Positions 34,065 to 44,103 of a stretch of DNA of 64,000 bases are shown piece after piece. This DNA is from Spirochaetota bacterium (GTDB taxonomy: Bacteria; Spirochaetota; UBA4802; UBA5550): positions 1 to 64,000 of the forward strand of contig JALOTL010000011.1 of the NCBI GenBank assembly GCA_025457915.1, written 5' to 3'. The notes under the pieces were generated by a model. The model was not told where the DNA came from. It saw nothing but the letters and a program-made list of their open reading frames with translations, and made no database searches. A program made the position numbers and the translations under genes. Positions within the stretch are counted from its first letter, which is position 1. The number at the start of each line of letters is the position of its first letter.

Positions 34065-35072
34065 TTATGACTCATCGTCGGATTGATACCTGTCCTTTTC
34101 TTTCTTAGACAATTTTTTTGAATAAAAGCTTTTTGTAACGCTGAGCGGAATAGCGTATTCCTGCGACGCGTTCCATAATATGAATCCCTTCACGCCCGAA
34201 TCATGAATGGCCCTGATCTGGTCGTTTATGTATTGTTCGTACGGCATCCCGCCCATCTTCATTTTGAAGGCCTGTATATAGGTGACGATTTCGGAATACT
34301 TCGTCCTTTCATCGGCATTCTTGCAAGTTATATAAACGGTGTAATACGGATCATGCTGAAGCTTTTTGCTCCACGTGTAATGGGAAGGGTAGGCCATCGG
34401 GCATATGACGTCAACGATCCCGTCCAGTCCTTCCATCCTCTGCCCAATAAGGTCGTTTTTATTGAGCGGAATCCTGCCGAATACGTCAGCTGCTATTTTA
34501 ACGTTGTACTTTGACAGGGATTTTTTCATTTTTTTGAGTAAACCCTCGATGAAGTCGTACCTCTGCTGAAGGGTCAGCTTCAACCTGCTGGAATCGTAAA
34601 ACCTGATGTAATCGAACTGGATTTCTTTAAAACCGTTTTTACAGGCTTCTTCGGCTATTGCCAGTCTGTCGTTTATGTATGATTCGTCGATCGGAAAGGA
34701 CCTCAGTCCGTCAGGGAACATCACTATCCTGGCTACGGGATGAAGGCCGTTTTTCAGGACCAGGCTGACGTTTTCCTCTGAAACCATGCACCTCCTGTTT
34801 TTCCCAAGCTGCGCGTCCATGACCAGTGTGTTGATGTAGGACTGTTTGGCCCTGGATACCATATCCGAGAGTTTTCTCATGTCCATTGCGGTATTGACGG
34901 TAAGATACATGCCCCTGTAAAAATCAGGGAATTTATAGTCCCTGCTGAAAAAGGTATCGGATGATTTACTTTTTTCGGATTTTTTTTCGCTCGCGTTAGT
35001 GGGTAATGACCTGAGACTGTCGATGGAAATGATTGTTAAAAGCAATAGTATCGCGCAGCTGAACCTTTTCAT
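34065..35072 (-). CDS. Putative glycoside hydrolase, DUF4015-like TIM barrel
   Basis: Exported protein (signal peptide ~1-28, then a Ser/Lys-rich linker) with a TIM-barrel-like domain. 'GFKEIQFDYIRFYDSSRL' (FDYIRF with Asp), 'KIAADVFGRIP', 'DVICPMAYPSHYTW' and 'GVKGFILWNASQEY' are the marks of the DUF4015 'putative glycoside hydrolase' family, which is related to GH13-type barrels. Substrate is unknown. It is a single gene behind a 300-base gap and ends at a shared terminator. Confidence 0.78.
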   Translation of the reverse strand: MKRFSCAILLLLTIISIDSLRSLPTNASEKKSEKSKSSDTFFSRDYKFPDFYRGMYLTVNTAMDMRKLSDMVSRAKQSYINTLVMDAQLGKNRRCMVSEENVSLVLKNGLHPVARIVMFPDGLRSFPIDESYINDRLAIAEEACKNGFKEIQFDYIRFYDSSRLKLTLQQRYDFIEGLLKKMKKSLSKYNVKIAADVFGRIPLNKNDLIGQRMEGLDGIVDVICPMAYPSHYTWSKKLQHDPYYTVYITCKNADERTKYSEIVTYIQAFKMKMGGMPYEQYINDQIRAIHDSGVKGFILWNASQEYAIPLSVTKSFYSKKLSKKEKDRYQSDDES

Positions 35073-35282
35073 TATTCTCTCCTTGTATCGAAGTAAATGG
35101 TTTAAAAAACATCAATGATTCACATGAAAAAATTGTAAACAATATTTTGCCGGGCTGTCCATATTTAGGCGATGTTGCAATGGCTTTATGCAAGGTTATT
35201 CGATAATAATATCGACAAAAAAATCAGTAAATACCGCAATAGTTTATTTTTTATGTTAAAAAAATATAATTTTTTGTTTTAA

Positions 35283-35311
35283 TTGACTTTATATGATTTT
35301 TTGGATATCAT
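35283..35311 (+). promoter_or_regulatory. Promoter candidate for dnaG-rpoD-gpsA
   Basis: TTGACT (35283-35288), 17-base spacer, TATCAT (35306-35311), 62 bases before the dnaG start. It lies in a 300-base, very A+T-rich gap (35073-35372) between divergent genes in which no gene or further structure was seen. Confidence 0.5.
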
Positions 35312-35372
35312 TATCTAATAATTGGACTATCCCTCATTATCCTGACGCCAGATCATAAACCCAGGGGCAGAT

Positions 35373-37151
35373 TTGTTAATTCCGCAAGATAAGATAGAAC
35401 TGATAAGAGACAGGGCGAATATTGTCGACGTCGTGAAGCGGTACGTACCGTCTCTTGTCCAGAAGGGCAGGAATTATCTGGGTCTTTGCCCCTTCCACAA
35501 GGAAAAGACGCCCTCTTTTACCGTATCGCCCGAAAAGCAGATTTTTTACTGTTTCGGATGCCATTCGGGAGGAAACGTATTTTCTTTCATTTCCCAGGCT
35601 GAAAAGCTTTCATTCCCTGAAAGCGTCAGGCACCTGGCGGGAATTCTCGGCATCGAGATCAGGGAGGAGCAAAAGGAAGAGACCGGCAGGCGGGACTTGC
35701 TTCTCAGGATGAACGATGCAGCCATGGCCCTTTACCATAATTATCTGAAATCCGGGCCGGGCAAACGCGGGCTTGACTATATAACATCGAGGGGCGTCAA
35801 AGAGGAAAGCATCGAGGAATTCAGGCTGGGATTTGCCCCTGAATCATGGGATTTTCTTGCCGGCAGCCTCTTGAAGGCAAAAATCGATCTTTCCGCGGCC
35901 GCAGGGCTCGGCCTTCTGGGTGTGTCCGAAAAAACCGGTACAAAAAGATATTACGACAGGTTCAGGAACAGGATAATTTTTCCTATTTTTGACAGGGGAG
36001 GCAGGCCACTTGCGTTCGGGGGAAGGATAATAGGCGATGGCGAGCCGAAATATTTGAATTCACCGGAATCCGAGGTTTTCAAAAAAAGGGAGGTGCTTTA
36101 CGGGTTCAATCTCGCGAGGGAGCACATGGCCGCCTATAAACGGGTCATAGTAGTCGAGGGATACCTTGACGTGATCGGCTGTCATCAGTCAGGCATCAAG
36201 AACGTTGTGGCCCCGATGGGTACTGCCATCACGCCCGTACAGATACAGGCGCTTTCAAGGATCTGCGAGGAGATAGTTTTTCTTTTCGATTCGGATTCAG
36301 CCGGTGTCAAGGCCTCGATAAGGTCCCTGGACCTTGTCGATGAGCTGAACGTCCAGGCAAGGATCGGCATGCTTCCGGAGGGCGATCCGTTCGAATTTGC
36401 GGTCAACAGGGGCGCGAGGGAATTGATGTCCGTCGTTGACAGCGCATCAAAGCCGGTAGATTTCAAGATACAGACGGTTCTCGACAATCTGGATAACATT
36501 GGAATGGTCAATACCCTGGTGCAGCTGTTTTCGGTGGTAAGGGACCTAAAATTTGAAGTGGAAAGGAGCAATTACCTGAAGGTCATAAGCGGCCGCCTCG
36601 GGCTTGACGAGAACGACGTCAGGAGGGACTATCAGAATTTTATAAACAGGCTCACCCACGTTATGCCCGTTAAATCGAAACAACCGGAAGATAAGAAAAA
36701 ACCGGATTTCATGATAAGGAGCTACAGGGAACTGATAAAGCTCATAAGCAATAATCCCGAACTTATAGAAAAAGCCGTGATTGATTATTCCGAAAAAGAC
36801 ATAAATGATGATTTGTCCAGAAACATATTCAAGAAAATGACGGAACTTTATTATTCAGATGATTCTTTTTCGATTGATAAATTGTTTGACTTTTTTACAG
36901 ATGGTATTGAAAAAGATTTTTTGGTCCAGGCCGTAAGCAGTAATAATTCAATACAGAATCCCAACAACGTTTATACCGAAATATATATCAACATGAAGCT
37001 GCACGAGATCGATGATAAAATCGAGAAATATGCCGATCTTGTGAGATCTTCCGATAAGGGTGATTTTCACGGTTATATCGCCGAGATAGAGGTCTTGCGA
37101 AGGGAAAAGGAAAAGCTTTCGCAGTATATTTATAACAGGTTTTCCGAATAA
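35373..37151 (+). CDS. dnaG: DNA primase
   Basis: Makes RNA primers for replication. N-terminal zinc finger 'CPFHKEKTPSFTVS' and 'FYCFGCHSGG'; central TOPRIM with 'VIVVEGYLDVIG' (Glu) and 'FLFDSDSAGVKAS' (DxD); C-terminal ~170 residues form the less conserved helicase-binding part. Start TTG (product MLIPQDKIELIRDRANIVDVV) has AGGGG 6 bases upstream, and the family start agrees. 592 residues is a usual length. It heads the classical dnaG-rpoD pair, 29 bases before rpoD. Confidence 0.96.
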   Translation: MLIPQDKIELIRDRANIVDVVKRYVPSLVQKGRNYLGLCPFHKEKTPSFTVSPEKQIFYCFGCHSGGNVFSFISQAEKLSFPESVRHLAGILGIEIREEQKEETGRRDLLLRMNDAAMALYHNYLKSGPGKRGLDYITSRGVKEESIEEFRLGFAPESWDFLAGSLLKAKIDLSAAAGLGLLGVSEKTGTKRYYDRFRNRIIFPIFDRGGRPLAFGGRIIGDGEPKYLNSPESEVFKKREVLYGFNLAREHMAAYKRVIVVEGYLDVIGCHQSGIKNVVAPMGTAITPVQIQALSRICEEIVFLFDSDSAGVKASIRSLDLVDELNVQARIGMLPEGDPFEFAVNRGARELMSVVDSASKPVDFKIQTVLDNLDNIGMVNTLVQLFSVVRDLKFEVERSNYLKVISGRLGLDENDVRRDYQNFINRLTHVMPVKSKQPEDKKKPDFMIRSYRELIKLISNNPELIEKAVIDYSEKDINDDLSRNIFKKMTELYYSDDSFSIDKLFDFFTDGIEKDFLVQAVSSNNSIQNPNNVYTEIYINMKLHEIDDKIEKYADLVRSSDKGDFHGYIAEIEVLRREKEKLSQYIYNRFSE

Positions 37152-37180
37152 ATTCAATCCACGGACAATAAAGAGGGGTA

Positions 37181-38947
37181 ATGAGCAAGAACGAACTATC
37201 TTTGGAATCGATCCCTGAAGTAAAGAAACTAATCGAACTTGGAAAATCGAACCACGAGGTGACATACGACGAGATCAATGAGATCCTGCCGGACAAACTT
37301 CTCAATTCGGAAAAGATAGACGATATATTCATACTCCTCAACCAGATGGGCATCGAGGTGGTCGAGGAATCGACCAGAAAAAGCACCACCATAGCAAGCA
37401 AAAAAAAGAAGGGCAGTACTGTTAAAAAAAGCGTGTCACAGACATCGGATTCGGCCCACATAGACGATCCGATACGGCTTTACCTTAAGGAAATCGGCAA
37501 GGTGTCGCTTCTCTCGGGCGACCAGGAAGTGGACCTGGCCAAAAGGATCGAGGAAGGAGAGATCCTGATAGAGAAGGCCGTTCTTAATTCATCGCTCCTC
37601 ATAAACGATCTGATTAAAAACCATTCCAAAGTAAAAAGCGGAAAAATCAAGCTGACTGACGTCCTCAAGGTGAACAGGCTGTATTATTTTTCCTCTGTTG
37701 ATTTAAACGAACTCGAAAAAAAGTACCTAGAGAACATGAAAATAATAATCGAGGAAGACAATAAAATCGTCCAGTATGCAAACAAGTTGAGGAAGCTGAC
37801 CCCGGAATCGAAAAAGGCTGTTGAGTTTGCCGAAAAGCTGGATGAATCAAGATTGAAGCTCCAGAAGGCCGTTGAGTCCCTGGAAATAAACGAAAACGAG
37901 ATCAACAAGGTCGCCAACAAGATCAAATCCATGGTCGGCAGGATCCAGGAAACTTATACCTTCTTCGAATCCATAGAGAATAAATACAACAAGGAGCTCA
38001 AGGAGCTCAAGCATTACGCCCGCAAGATAGAAAAGGGCGAGGACATTAACAAGATGGTGAAAAAGCTCGGGATCGGAACCAAGCACGATCTCCTTGAAAT
38101 AGTAAAGGACATAAGGAACAACGAGAGAAAGATACGCAGGATTGAACAGGAGGCGGGCGCAACCGCTGACGACATTCTCGGCTGGGGGAAACAGATCTCG
38201 CTGGGGAGGAGAAAGATCTCCATCGCAAAGAAGGAGCTGATCAATGCCAATCTCAGGCTGGTTGTCTCCATCGCCAAGAAATACGCCAACCGGGGCATGC
38301 ACTTTTTCGACCTGATACAGGAAGGCAACATCGGCCTTATCAAGGCCGTGGATAAATTCGAATACAGGAAGGGCTATAAATTTTCCACCTATGCGACATG
38401 GTGGATAAGGCAGGCCATTACCAGGGCGATATCCGACCAGGCCAGGACCATAAGGGTGCCTGTTCATATGATAGAGCAGATAAACAAGGTCATGAGGGAG
38501 ACCAGGCTCTTTCAGCAGGAGTTCGGCAGGGAGCCGACTTCCGAGGAGCTTGCCGACAGACTTGGATGGCCCGTGGCCAAGGTCAAGTCCGTGAAGAACG
38601 TCGCAAGGGAGCCCATATCCCTTGAGACACCGGTCGGAGAGGAGGAGGATTCGCTCCTTGGAGATTTTATCGAAGACAAGGACGTGGATTCGCCGGCAAA
38701 TACAGCCGCCTACAGGCTTCTGCACGAACAGATCAGCTCCGTTCTGAGCACCCTCCCTGCCAGGGAGCAGAAGGTGATCAGGATGAGATTCGGCCTTGAT
38801 GACGGGTATTCCCACACGCTTGAAGAAGTGGGATACGTATTCAAGGTCACTAGGGAAAGGATAAGGCAGATCGAAGCCAAGGCTCTCAGGAGACTTAGAC
38901 ACCCGACCAGGGCCAGGAAGCTGAAGGATTATCTTGATTACATATGA
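37181..38947 (+). CDS. rpoD: RNA polymerase primary sigma factor
   Basis: Housekeeping sigma-70. Region 1.1 spans ~1-85, region 1.2 '[18 protein letters not shown]', a long nonconserved charged helical insert ~125-330, region 2 '[18 protein letters not shown]' to '[19 protein letters not shown]', region 3, and region 4.2 '[20 protein letters not shown]' near the C terminus. Length 588 with the big insert is like proteobacterial and spirochaetal RpoD. GAGGGG lies just before the ATG. The TTGACA/TATAAT-like promoters in this window fit its expected specificity. Confidence 0.97.
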   Translation: MSKNELSLESIPEVKKLIELGKSNHEVTYDEINEILPDKLLNSEKIDDIFILLNQMGIEVVEESTRKSTTIASKKKKGSTVKKSVSQTSDSAHIDDPIRLYLKEIGKVSLLSGDQEVDLAKRIEEGEILIEKAVLNSSLLINDLIKNHSKVKSGKIKLTDVLKVNRLYYFSSVDLNELEKKYLENMKIIIEEDNKIVQYANKLRKLTPESKKAVEFAEKLDESRLKLQKAVESLEINENEINKVANKIKSMVGRIQETYTFFESIENKYNKELKELKHYARKIEKGEDINKMVKKLGIGTKHDLLEIVKDIRNNERKIRRIEQEAGATADDILGWGKQISLGRRKISIAKKELINANLRLVVSIAKKYANRGMHFFDLIQEGNIGLIKAVDKFEYRKGYKFSTYATWWIRQAITRAISDQARTIRVPVHMIEQINKVMRETRLFQQEFGREPTSEELADRLGWPVAKVKSVKNVAREPISLETPVGEEEDSLLGDFIEDKDVDSPANTAAYRLLHEQISSVLSTLPAREQKVIRMRFGLDDGYSHTLEEVGYVFKVTRERIRQIEAKALRRLRHPTRARKLKDYLDYI

Positions 38948-38972
38948 TCCATTCCGCCGTTTAGCGGCATGA

Positions 38973-41297
38973 ATGAGATGCAGAATAATCATGCTGAAAG
39001 CCGACACAATAAAAAACGTCTCAATAATCGGCGCCGGATCTTGGGGCATGACAATTGCCAAGGTCATCGCCGAAAACCGCCCGGACATCAACATCCTGGT
39101 CTGGGCATACGAGAAATCAGTCGTTTCTGAAATAAATAAAAGCTCCACCAACGGCGAATTCCTTCCCGGGATACAGTTCCCGGCAAACATACGGGCGACC
39201 AATTCCCTGAAGGATTGCGTTTCAGGAATGGATGCCGTCATCATCGCCACACCGTCGAAAGTCATTCCGGACATATCGCAGAAAATTTCAAAATACCTCC
39301 CGGCCGGGGCCTGCCTCGGGTTCCTCTCAAAAGGTTTCTGCAAGCTTAACCAGAGGATATATACAATTTCACAAACCCTTGGGATTTTCCTGCCTGGATT
39401 CACCGACAGGGCAGTGGCTATTTACGGACCCAGCCACGCGGAAGAAGTTTCGCTCGGGTACCACACCTGCCTTAACGTCGCATCGAAGGACGCTGAATCC
39501 AGGGGAATTTTTTCCGGATTACTGACCAATTCATACCTGCAGTGCAGGGAAACGGATGATATAATGGGCGTGGAGGTCGGAGGCACGCTGAAGAATCCCG
39601 CGGCAATCGCGGCCGGGATAATAAGCGTGCTTCCGGAATGCGGAGACAACCTTGCCGGCGCGCTCATCTCCGAGGCCCTCAAGGAAATGCTCGAGCTTTC
39701 AAAGGCCTTCAAGGCCCGGGAATCCACCATCCTGGATATATCCGGTCTCGGTGACCTCATCGCCACTGCACTGAGCGATCACAGCAGAAACAGGAGGTTC
39801 GGAAAGGACATAGCCGGGCAGATATTGAAAAAGGGACGGACTCTTAACATCCTTGACCGCCTTGTCCTCAAGTTCAGGCCTGCAAGCGTTATTGAGAGGA
39901 TGAGCGAAAAGCTTCATTATCTCGCGGAAGGGGCCTATGCCATCGAACCGCTGATCGACCTTGCCGACATGGAGGGGCTTTCCATACCGGTATACAGGTC
40001 CCTTTATGAAGTTCTTCTGAATAAAAAAAATCCCTCGCTGCTTATAGAAACCATAAAGAACCCGGAGAAATATCATGAATTTTATTTCTCCACCAAAATC
40101 CAGGTCAAGGGGAAAAGGAGCGGATTCGAATCAGTAAAGGGACGGGTCTTCAGAAACCTTATAATGTCCCGAACGGTCGAAAAATTCACCGCCAGGAAGG
40201 GGGAGGATGCCGACGGCCTTGATCTTTTATCATCAATGAGGGATTATTATCATGCCGTTACAACCCGAAATCCGTACGAGCTGTCCGGGAGGGAGGCCAG
40301 GATAATACTGCAGATGACAAGGACGAATTATGAAAAATCCCTGATCAAACTTTCCAGGACCTATGCCGATATGATCGCCGATAATTACAGCTTTTTCGCG
40401 AAATGGTTTTTCCTGAGGTATATCAAGCTTACAAAGCTTTTCAGCATGATCTCGGGCGGCAAGGGCGGTATTTCCTTTTCCGGCGACACATCGGGAATAT
40501 CGAGGATAAAAAAGTCCGTTAACATCATCTACGCATCGACCTGTACCGGTCCATTCGACCATCTGTATATTATCAGCCTGATCGACAGGCTCGGTCTCCC
40601 TTTCCCGAGGTTTTTCGTGAACTCTAAATCGATCAGCAGGAAAAGGGACAGGTTAATCATCAGGCTCATCGGCGGGTTTATAGTCAATCCGGATAAAATT
40701 TCAAACCCCGTATACAGGGAAACCCTCTGCCAGTATCTGTCCACCATGATTGAAAACGGGATGCCGCTTCTTTACTTCCCGGACCACAGCGGCGATGGCA
40801 GTGAATTCATATCCGCCGTCTCCGATTCTCTCTATAAATTTTCCGTCGAGATAGCCCTTGTCCCGGTTGAAATCGCATGCTGCAGGTCTTCCGGAAAGGA
40901 CCAGCAAGGACTTTTCGGGGGAAACCGTACTGCGGACCCTCATGTTCATTTTTCAAACGCCGTATTTTTATCGGATTACACCTCCCAGCCCCAGCTCGTT
41001 CTGGGTCTGCCTGATCTTTTAAGAAATTCATGGAATGCCGGTTTCGATTCGATGCCGCCGGTTAAACTGGCCAGAATACTCAAGGCCGGCGATTATTCGG
41101 TTGGGATGGATGACGCCGGAAGGATTATAAGTGAAGACCCCGGGGGCGGACGGAATACAGCCAGGCTGCTGCTTAAGGAAGCAGTTAAATTTCTTTCTTC
41201 CAATAATTACATCAGTGTCTCCGGCGGCGTGATAACGGCAGTTGACAGGGACGCGATAGATTATCTCGCTGAAATCATGGTGTCGAGATGTTCGTAA
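38973..41297 (+). CDS. gpsA: GpsA glycerol-3-phosphate dehydrogenase fused to a degenerate PlsB-like acyltransferase domain
   Basis: Residues ~15-345 are a full NAD(P)+-dependent GpsA: 'VSIIGAGSWGMTIAKV', SKG (119-121), 'GPSHAEEV', catalytic Lys207 in GGTLKN, and 'HSRNRRFG'. It makes sn-glycerol 3-phosphate for phospholipids. Residues ~370-774 look like a PlsB-type GPAT, but the H-x4-D motif is C524-T-G-P-F-D529, so the catalytic His is Cys, and the E-G-x-R-S-R motif reads PDHSGDGS (603-610). The domain is probably inactive or altered. ATG 38973 was used; 38991 is an alternative. The last 37 bases overlap the convergent LOG gene. Confidence 0.85.
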   Translation: MRCRIIMLKADTIKNVSIIGAGSWGMTIAKVIAENRPDINILVWAYEKSVVSEINKSSTNGEFLPGIQFPANIRATNSLKDCVSGMDAVIIATPSKVIPDISQKISKYLPAGACLGFLSKGFCKLNQRIYTISQTLGIFLPGFTDRAVAIYGPSHAEEVSLGYHTCLNVASKDAESRGIFSGLLTNSYLQCRETDDIMGVEVGGTLKNPAAIAAGIISVLPECGDNLAGALISEALKEMLELSKAFKARESTILDISGLGDLIATALSDHSRNRRFGKDIAGQILKKGRTLNILDRLVLKFRPASVIERMSEKLHYLAEGAYAIEPLIDLADMEGLSIPVYRSLYEVLLNKKNPSLLIETIKNPEKYHEFYFSTKIQVKGKRSGFESVKGRVFRNLIMSRTVEKFTARKGEDADGLDLLSSMRDYYHAVTTRNPYELSGREARIILQMTRTNYEKSLIKLSRTYADMIADNYSFFAKWFFLRYIKLTKLFSMISGGKGGISFSGDTSGISRIKKSVNIIYASTCTGPFDHLYIISLIDRLGLPFPRFFVNSKSISRKRDRLIIRLIGGFIVNPDKISNPVYRETLCQYLSTMIENGMPLLYFPDHSGDGSEFISAVSDSLYKFSVEIALVPVEIACCRSSGKDQQGLFGGNRTADPHVHFSNAVFLSDYTSQPQLVLGLPDLLRNSWNAGFDSMPPVKLARILKAGDYSVGMDDAGRIISEDPGGGRNTARLLLKEAVKFLSSNNYISVSGGVITAVDRDAIDYLAEIMVSRCS

Positions 41298-41761
41298 ACC
41301 TGATCGAGGCTTGCCGCGGTCAGTAATCTGCTCCCAGCCCTCTGATCCGGGCTGATTTCCGCAAAAATTCTGCTCCATCCGCCGCAAAAGGTGCAGCATA
41401 TGACGGTTTTTCCATATTGCCACGCATAGGCAAGCTCCGTGAGGGTTCCAGCACCGCCTTCCATGGCAATGATGATGTCGCCGGAAAGAATGTTCATGCT
41501 GTTCCTTGCGTACCCTATCCCGGTCGGGATCACGATGCTGCAGAATTCATTTGCTTCATCCATTTCCTCAGAGGGCAGAATGCCCACCGTGATGCCTCCG
41601 CATTCCCTGGCTCCTCGTGAAGCCGCGCTCATTATACCGCCCCGTCCCCCTGAAATCAGCACGCAGCCCATTTCTGCGACCCTGCGGCCGATCTGGTACG
41701 CTTCCTCCATGTGTCCCGAGTCTGATGAAGATCCTATGATAACAACCTGCCGTTTTCTCAA
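41261..41761 (-). CDS. LOG/TIGR00725-family nucleotide-binding protein
   Basis: Rossmann-like SLOG-fold protein of 166 residues: 'VVIIGSSSDSG', 'LISGGRGGIMSAASRGA', 'PTGIGYARNSMNI', and 'MEGGAGTLTELAYAW'. The GG-R-GG and G-G-x-G-T-x-x-E signatures are those of the TIGR00725 family, related to LOG cytokinin-activating phosphoribohydrolases and DprA. The usual PGGxGTxxE Pro is Glu-Gly here. Function is not known for this subgroup. The 37-base 3' overlap with the GpsA fusion is unusual. Confidence 0.8.
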   Translation of the reverse strand: MRKRQVVIIGSSSDSGHMEEAYQIGRRVAEMGCVLISGGRGGIMSAASRGARECGGITVGILPSEEMDEANEFCSIVIPTGIGYARNSMNILSGDIIIAMEGGAGTLTELAYAWQYGKTVICCTFCGGWSRIFAEISPDQRAGSRLLTAASLDQVYEHLDTMISAR

Positions 41762-41810
41762 TGCCGGGTTCCGCCTGTTAATGGATTATTTTATTGATGG
41801 CACGCCTGGA

Positions 41811-42719
41811 TCAATCCCTGAAATAGCACTGGTTGATGAATTCCATGAATTCCTGAAGCGAATCGCCAGAATCGATGCGGAAGGCCTGGATCTTAAACGG
41901 TACGGGGAGGCCTTTATAGCAGAATTCGAGGTCCGGTCTGACATGGAAATTTTCCGATCCGCTGCTGATAAGTATGATATAGAGGGAGAGCGAAAGGTGT
42001 ATGATTTTTGACCCGGGGGGGTAGTTTTCTCCCAGCGAAGAGAGCATTGATTCGGCAAATCCTATGATGCTCCCGGCCCCAGTATGTGAAAAAATATCTT
42101 CCAGATTGTTGAATACGATGAGATTTGCGTCTATTCCGGAATTGAGCGGCAGGGACTTGACGAAATCGAGTATTTCCACGGAGAAGTCGTCGTAAAAATT
42201 CATGGAAAAACATTTTTTTGAATTAATTATTCCGTATATTTCCTTCAGAAATGCGGCCGTGAATTCAAAATAATTACTATCGAAATATTCCGACTTGCTT
42301 GCGGATGTGAAAATGGTTTTTTCGTTTGGCGCGGATTCAAAGCTGTAAGAATAAAGCCTGTATGCGGCATCGTCGGTCTTTATGATGTCACCAGCGTCTG
42401 CCTGCAGGATCGTTTCTCTTATTACAGAGTTCAGGTCCTCGTTCCCGACGCTTTCGGCAAGGTCCAGCGCCCCGTCCTTACGGGTCCAGACCGAGGTAAC
42501 GGCTGAAAAATTGCGGGCATTGTGTTCATATAAAACGCCCCTTATCAGGCCGGTATCGCCGGTTGCGCCGTATTTTTTTTCAAGCTCATCGAATGATTTT
42601 TTAAGATCAGCGTAAATCCCGGATATACTGTCTCCGGGAATCAGTCCCTCGGAGAAATCATTGATGGCCTGTTTGATCGATTTCAGGTTCCTGATTATTT
42701 CCATTTTTTTTAAAGTCAT
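41811..42719 (-). CDS. Hypothetical protein
   Basis: Unrecognised 302-residue protein with no signal peptide or transmembrane segment. Residues 1-60 are helical and charged; from ~60 on it is mixed alpha/beta with hydrophobic strands ('DANLIVFNNLEDIF', 'SKIIHLSLSLYIILISSG'). No motif pattern of an enzyme was seen. The start has only a weak ribosome site; an in-frame Met six codons downstream is possible. It lies alone between folC and the LOG gene on the same strand. Confidence 0.6.
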   Translation of the reverse strand: MTLKKMEIIRNLKSIKQAINDFSEGLIPGDSISGIYADLKKSFDELEKKYGATGDTGLIRGVLYEHNARNFSAVTSVWTRKDGALDLAESVGNEDLNSVIRETILQADAGDIIKTDDAAYRLYSYSFESAPNEKTIFTSASKSEYFDSNYFEFTAAFLKEIYGIINSKKCFSMNFYDDFSVEILDFVKSLPLNSGIDANLIVFNNLEDIFSHTGAGSIIGFAESMLSSLGENYPPGSKIIHLSLSLYIILISSGSENFHVRPDLEFCYKGLPVPFKIQAFRIDSGDSLQEFMEFINQCYFRD

Positions 42720-42816
42720 ATGCGGCTTAATCCAAAGGATGATGAAAGGTATGATTTACAATTCAGATCATAAATAATGATTACAGTGTGACCGGTTGCA
42801 AAAATCAAGCAAATTT

Positions 42817-44088
42817 TTATTCAAGATGCTCCCTGTAATTGAGAGCGGTTTTGTACAGCCTGAAGCTGCCGGTGAAAAGGATGATCCAGTCCCCCGTCCG
42901 GTACCGGTCAAGGTACTGAAAGAGTTCGCGTTCATCCTTGAATTTTTCAAGGAAAATATTTTTCATTTCCCGCGGTCCCGGGCTGTAGCACCTCCCGTCA
43001 TCCAGATCAAAATAGGCAAGTGTAAAGCCATGTTCCATCAGTATGCTGAAAAAGGAACGGTCCTTGTCCTTCATAAGCGAAACTACCGCGGTCTTCTTCG
43101 ATCCTGGAAATTTATGCTGTATCAGATCGACCAGGGACCCGCATGCTGACGGGTTGTGCGCCGGGTCAAATATGACGGGGGGTCTTTCTGACAGGAACTC
43201 GTACCTGCCTGGCACCCTTGCTTTTTTTATTCCTGTCCGTACAGAGCCGGCGGTGATCTTTACCGGGAAATCGCCGGAAATCATCGACGCGGTTATTGCA
43301 AGGCATGAATTCATGATCTGGAATTCCCCGGATAATTCCAGACTGATGCCGCTGATCGAAGAGCCGCCTGAAATATAGTCGTACCTGTATCCCCGTTCCC
43401 GTTCTTCAATATTTTCCGCGTAGAAATCCCTGCCGTAAAGAAGAAGCTTTGATTTTTTTTCTCCGGAATGTTTAATTATCTCCTCCAGGACTTCTTCGGA
43501 GGATTTAGCGGCAATAACGGGAACCCCCTCCTTGATTATGCCGGCTTTTTCGGATGCTATTTCCCGGAGTTTCCCGCCAAGTATGCCGGTGTGATCGAGC
43601 GATACGCCGGTTATCAATGAAACCTCCGGGATCAGGACGTTTGTGGAGTCCAGCCTGCCGCCCAGACCTGTCTCGATGACTGCAATGTCCACATGGCTGT
43701 CGCTGAAGTGTCTGAAGGCGGAAAGGGTGAGGACGTCGAAATAAGTCGGTTTTTTATCAAGCGCTTTCCTGGTTTCGTATATCTCATCAATATACCGGCC
43801 GAGTGTTTCCTCGGTTATCTGTGCGTCATTTATCCTGATCCTTTCGCAGATCGAGAGAAGGTGGGGCGATGTATATAACCCGGTTTTGTATCCCGAAGAA
43901 ATGAAGATGGAATTCAGCATGTGCGCAACCGATCCCTTGCCGTTGGTTCCGGCTATATGGATGGACCTGAAGTTTTTATGCGGGTTCCCGAAAAGTTCAA
44001 GCGCCTTAACCATGCCGGATGTGTCGTATGTTCCTCCATGCCAGGTTTTTTCATTATCGGCGAAATATTTCAGTTTTTCAGTCGGCAT
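42817..44088 (-). CDS. folC: Folylpolyglutamate synthase / dihydrofolate synthase
   Basis: Adds glutamate to folates (and often dihydropteroate). ATP P-loop 'IHIAGTNGKGSVAHMLNSIF', Mur-ligase-type 'YTSPHLLSICERI', 'VIETGLGGRLDSTN', and 'VSLDHTGILGGKLREIASEKAGIIK' are family marks. The C-terminal Mur-ligase domain contains 'VIFDPAHNPSA'. 423 residues is normal. The upstream aroE ends 15 bases before it, so aroE-folC form one transcript of aromatic and folate precursors. Start ATG at 44088. Confidence 0.95.
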   Translation of the reverse strand: MPTEKLKYFADNEKTWHGGTYDTSGMVKALELFGNPHKNFRSIHIAGTNGKGSVAHMLNSIFISSGYKTGLYTSPHLLSICERIRINDAQITEETLGRYIDEIYETRKALDKKPTYFDVLTLSAFRHFSDSHVDIAVIETGLGGRLDSTNVLIPEVSLITGVSLDHTGILGGKLREIASEKAGIIKEGVPVIAAKSSEEVLEEIIKHSGEKKSKLLLYGRDFYAENIEERERGYRYDYISGGSSISGISLELSGEFQIMNSCLAITASMISGDFPVKITAGSVRTGIKKARVPGRYEFLSERPPVIFDPAHNPSACGSLVDLIQHKFPGSKKTAVVSLMKDKDRSFFSILMEHGFTLAYFDLDDGRCYSPGPREMKNIFLEKFKDERELFQYLDRYRTGDWIILFTGSFRLYKTALNYREHLE

Positions 44089-44103
44089 GGCGGAATGACC
44101 GGG

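Noticed and set aside
38948-38972. CCGC...GCGG hairpin between rpoD and gpsA
   Set aside because: Only a 4-bp stem without a T tract; not convincing as terminator.
37847-39403. 518-codon open frame antisense to rpoD and gpsA
   Set aside because: Shadow frame; both plus-strand genes are clear families.
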